Part shown: positions 5,751 to 6,621 of the stretch, in pieces
Numbering within the stretch: position 1 is the first letter of the stretch
Layout of the letters: every line of letters starts with the position of its first letter
Origin: Bordetella parapertussis
GTDB taxonomy: Bacteria > Pseudomonadota > Gammaproteobacteria > Burkholderiales > SG8-39
Assembly: GCA_945906975.1 (NCBI GenBank)
Contig: CAMDRY010000183.1
Coordinates: 1 to 6,621, forward strand
Direction of reading: 5' to 3'
Length of the DNA stretch: 6,621 nucleotides
Notes under the pieces: model-generated
Database searches by the model: none
What the model was told of the DNA's origin: nothing
What the model saw: only the letters and a program-made list of their open reading frames with translations
Position numbers and translations under genes: made by a program

Positions 5751-6621
5751 TCACGCTTTTTGATCCCGCAACAGCTTACGCAGACGGTCGGGCGTTGCCG
5801 GCGCATGGCGGACGATCACCCCGGTGGCGTGGCGTATGGCGCCGAATATGGCCGGCGCGGTGGCGATCAGCGCCGGTTCGCCCACGCCTTTGGCGCCGTA
5901 CGGGCCCAGCGGTTCGGCATCCTCGACCAGGAACACGTCTATTGGCGGGATGTCGCCGATGGTAGGAATAAGGTAATCGTGCAGGTTGTCGGTCTTGCCG
6001 GCCTGGTAATCCTCCATCAGCGCGAAGCCCAGCCCCTGCGCCACGCCGCCGTGGATTTGGCCTTCCACTTGGGTCAGGTTGAGTGCCCGGCCGACATCGT
6101 GGGCGGCGCCTATGCGCAACACCTTTACCGTGCCCAGCTCGATATCGACTTCCACCTCGGCCATTTGCGCGGCAAAGGCATAGGTTGCGTAAGGCACGCC
6201 CTGCCCGTCCTTGTCCAGCGCGATGGTCGGCGGATTAAACGTGCCCTCGCCGGTGAGGACGTTGCCGCGCTCGTCGCAGGGCAGCTCGGACAGCTTGATG
6301 CAATGTTCACCCGCGCTGTCGCTGGCGATGAGTTCGCCATGTTCCAAGCGAAGTTTGGCGTCGGCTTTGGCCTCCACCAGCGCGAGCATGCGCGCGCGCA
6401 ACTGCTCGCCGGCAAGGCGTGATGCGCTGCCCGAAACAAAGGCCTGGCGCGAGGCCGAGGTCTTGCCCGCATCGGCGGTAAGGTCGGTGTCGCCCATGAC
6501 AAAATCAATGTCTGACATGCGCAGACCCAGCGCGTCGGCCAGCACCTGCAGCAGCGTGGTGTTGGAACCCTGGCCGATATCCACCGCGCCGTTGTAAAAC
6601 ATGATGCGGCCCTTGCGCGTC
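5751..6621 (-). CDS. Molybdopterin-binding subunit of a xanthine dehydrogenase-family hydroxylase (5' end beyond window)
   Basis: The last 290 residues or so of the large, molybdenum-cofactor-binding subunit of a molybdenum hydroxylase (xanthine dehydrogenase / aldehyde oxidase / nicotinate dehydrogenase group). Such enzymes insert water-derived oxygen into a ring or aldehyde and pass electrons to iron-sulfur and FAD subunits. Cofactor-binding signatures are visible: GAVDIGQGSNTT near the right edge (Gln codon at 6570-6572), MGDTDLTADAGKTSASRQAFVSG, then GRALNLTQVEGQIHGGVAQGLGFAL. Near the C-terminus is GPYGAKGVGEPALIA, whose Glu (codon 5877-5879) corresponds to the catalytic base of the family. 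The frame stays open to 6621, and the Met at 6602 is internal, since the conserved domain clearly extends upstream. The protein ends at the TGA at 5751-5753. Which heterocycle is hydroxylated cannot be read from this part; the reductase-like neighbour suggests nicotinate or a relative, and xanthine or another purine remains possible. Confidence 0.93.
   Translation of the reverse strand, partial: TRKGRIMFYNGAVDIGQGSNTTLLQVLADALGLRMSDIDFVMGDTDLTADAGKTSASRQAFVSGSASRLAGEQLRARMLALVEAKADAKLRLEHGELIASDSAGEHCIKLSELPCDERGNVLTGEGTFNPPTIALDKDGQGVPYATYAFAAQMAEVEVDIELGTVKVLRIGAAHDVGRALNLTQVEGQIHGGVAQGLGFALMEDYQAGKTDNLHDYLIPTIGDIPPIDVFLVEDAEPLGPYGAKGVGEPALIATAPAIFGAIRHATGVIVRHAPATPDRLRKLLRDQKA

Noticed and set aside
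5751..6602. Met at 6602 as the true start of the molybdenum hydroxylase subunit
   Set aside because: The frame remains open to the right edge, the conserved cofactor-binding motif starts right at this Met, and the family is far longer, so this is an internal Met.

Overview
The window comes from a GC-rich proteobacterium. The gene set and the fused LivH-LivM permease fit a betaproteobacterium (Burkholderiales or Rhodocyclales type), but the sequence does not settle the genus. All convincing genes lie on the minus strand and read from right to left as one probable operon. No RNA gene, insertion sequence, CRISPR array or origin was seen, and no plus-strand reading frame looks like a real gene.

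In transcription order the layout is as follows. (1) The C-terminal part of a molybdopterin-binding subunit of the xanthine dehydrogenase / molybdenum hydroxylase family, with its 5' end beyond position 6621. (2) A 165-bp gap holding a long inverted repeat and four tandem 9-bp units. (3) A 522-residue iron-sulfur protein resembling 6-hydroxynicotinate reductase. (4) A UPF0280 (ApbE-like) protein whose ATG overlaps the previous stop codon by 4 bp. (5) A PF06684 'amino acid synthesis' (DUF1185) protein with an unusual Lys-rich, repeat-encoded N-terminal tail. (6) An 88-bp gap with a weak promoter candidate. (7) A periplasmic binding protein of the branched-chain amino acid (Liv) family. (8) A 101-bp gap holding a terminator-like stem-loop. 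(9) The start of a fused LivH-LivM permease that runs off the left edge.

Read together, this looks like an uptake-and-catabolism cassette for a nitrogen heterocycle or related aromatic acid. A Liv-type ABC transporter would import it, a molybdenum hydroxylase would add oxygen to the ring, and an iron-sulfur reductase would partly reduce the ring. The PF06684 and UPF0280 proteins would serve later or accessory steps that are not yet known. The family assignments are well supported by visible motifs. The substrate (nicotinate or 6-hydroxynicotinate by analogy) and the roles of the two poorly understood proteins are inference.
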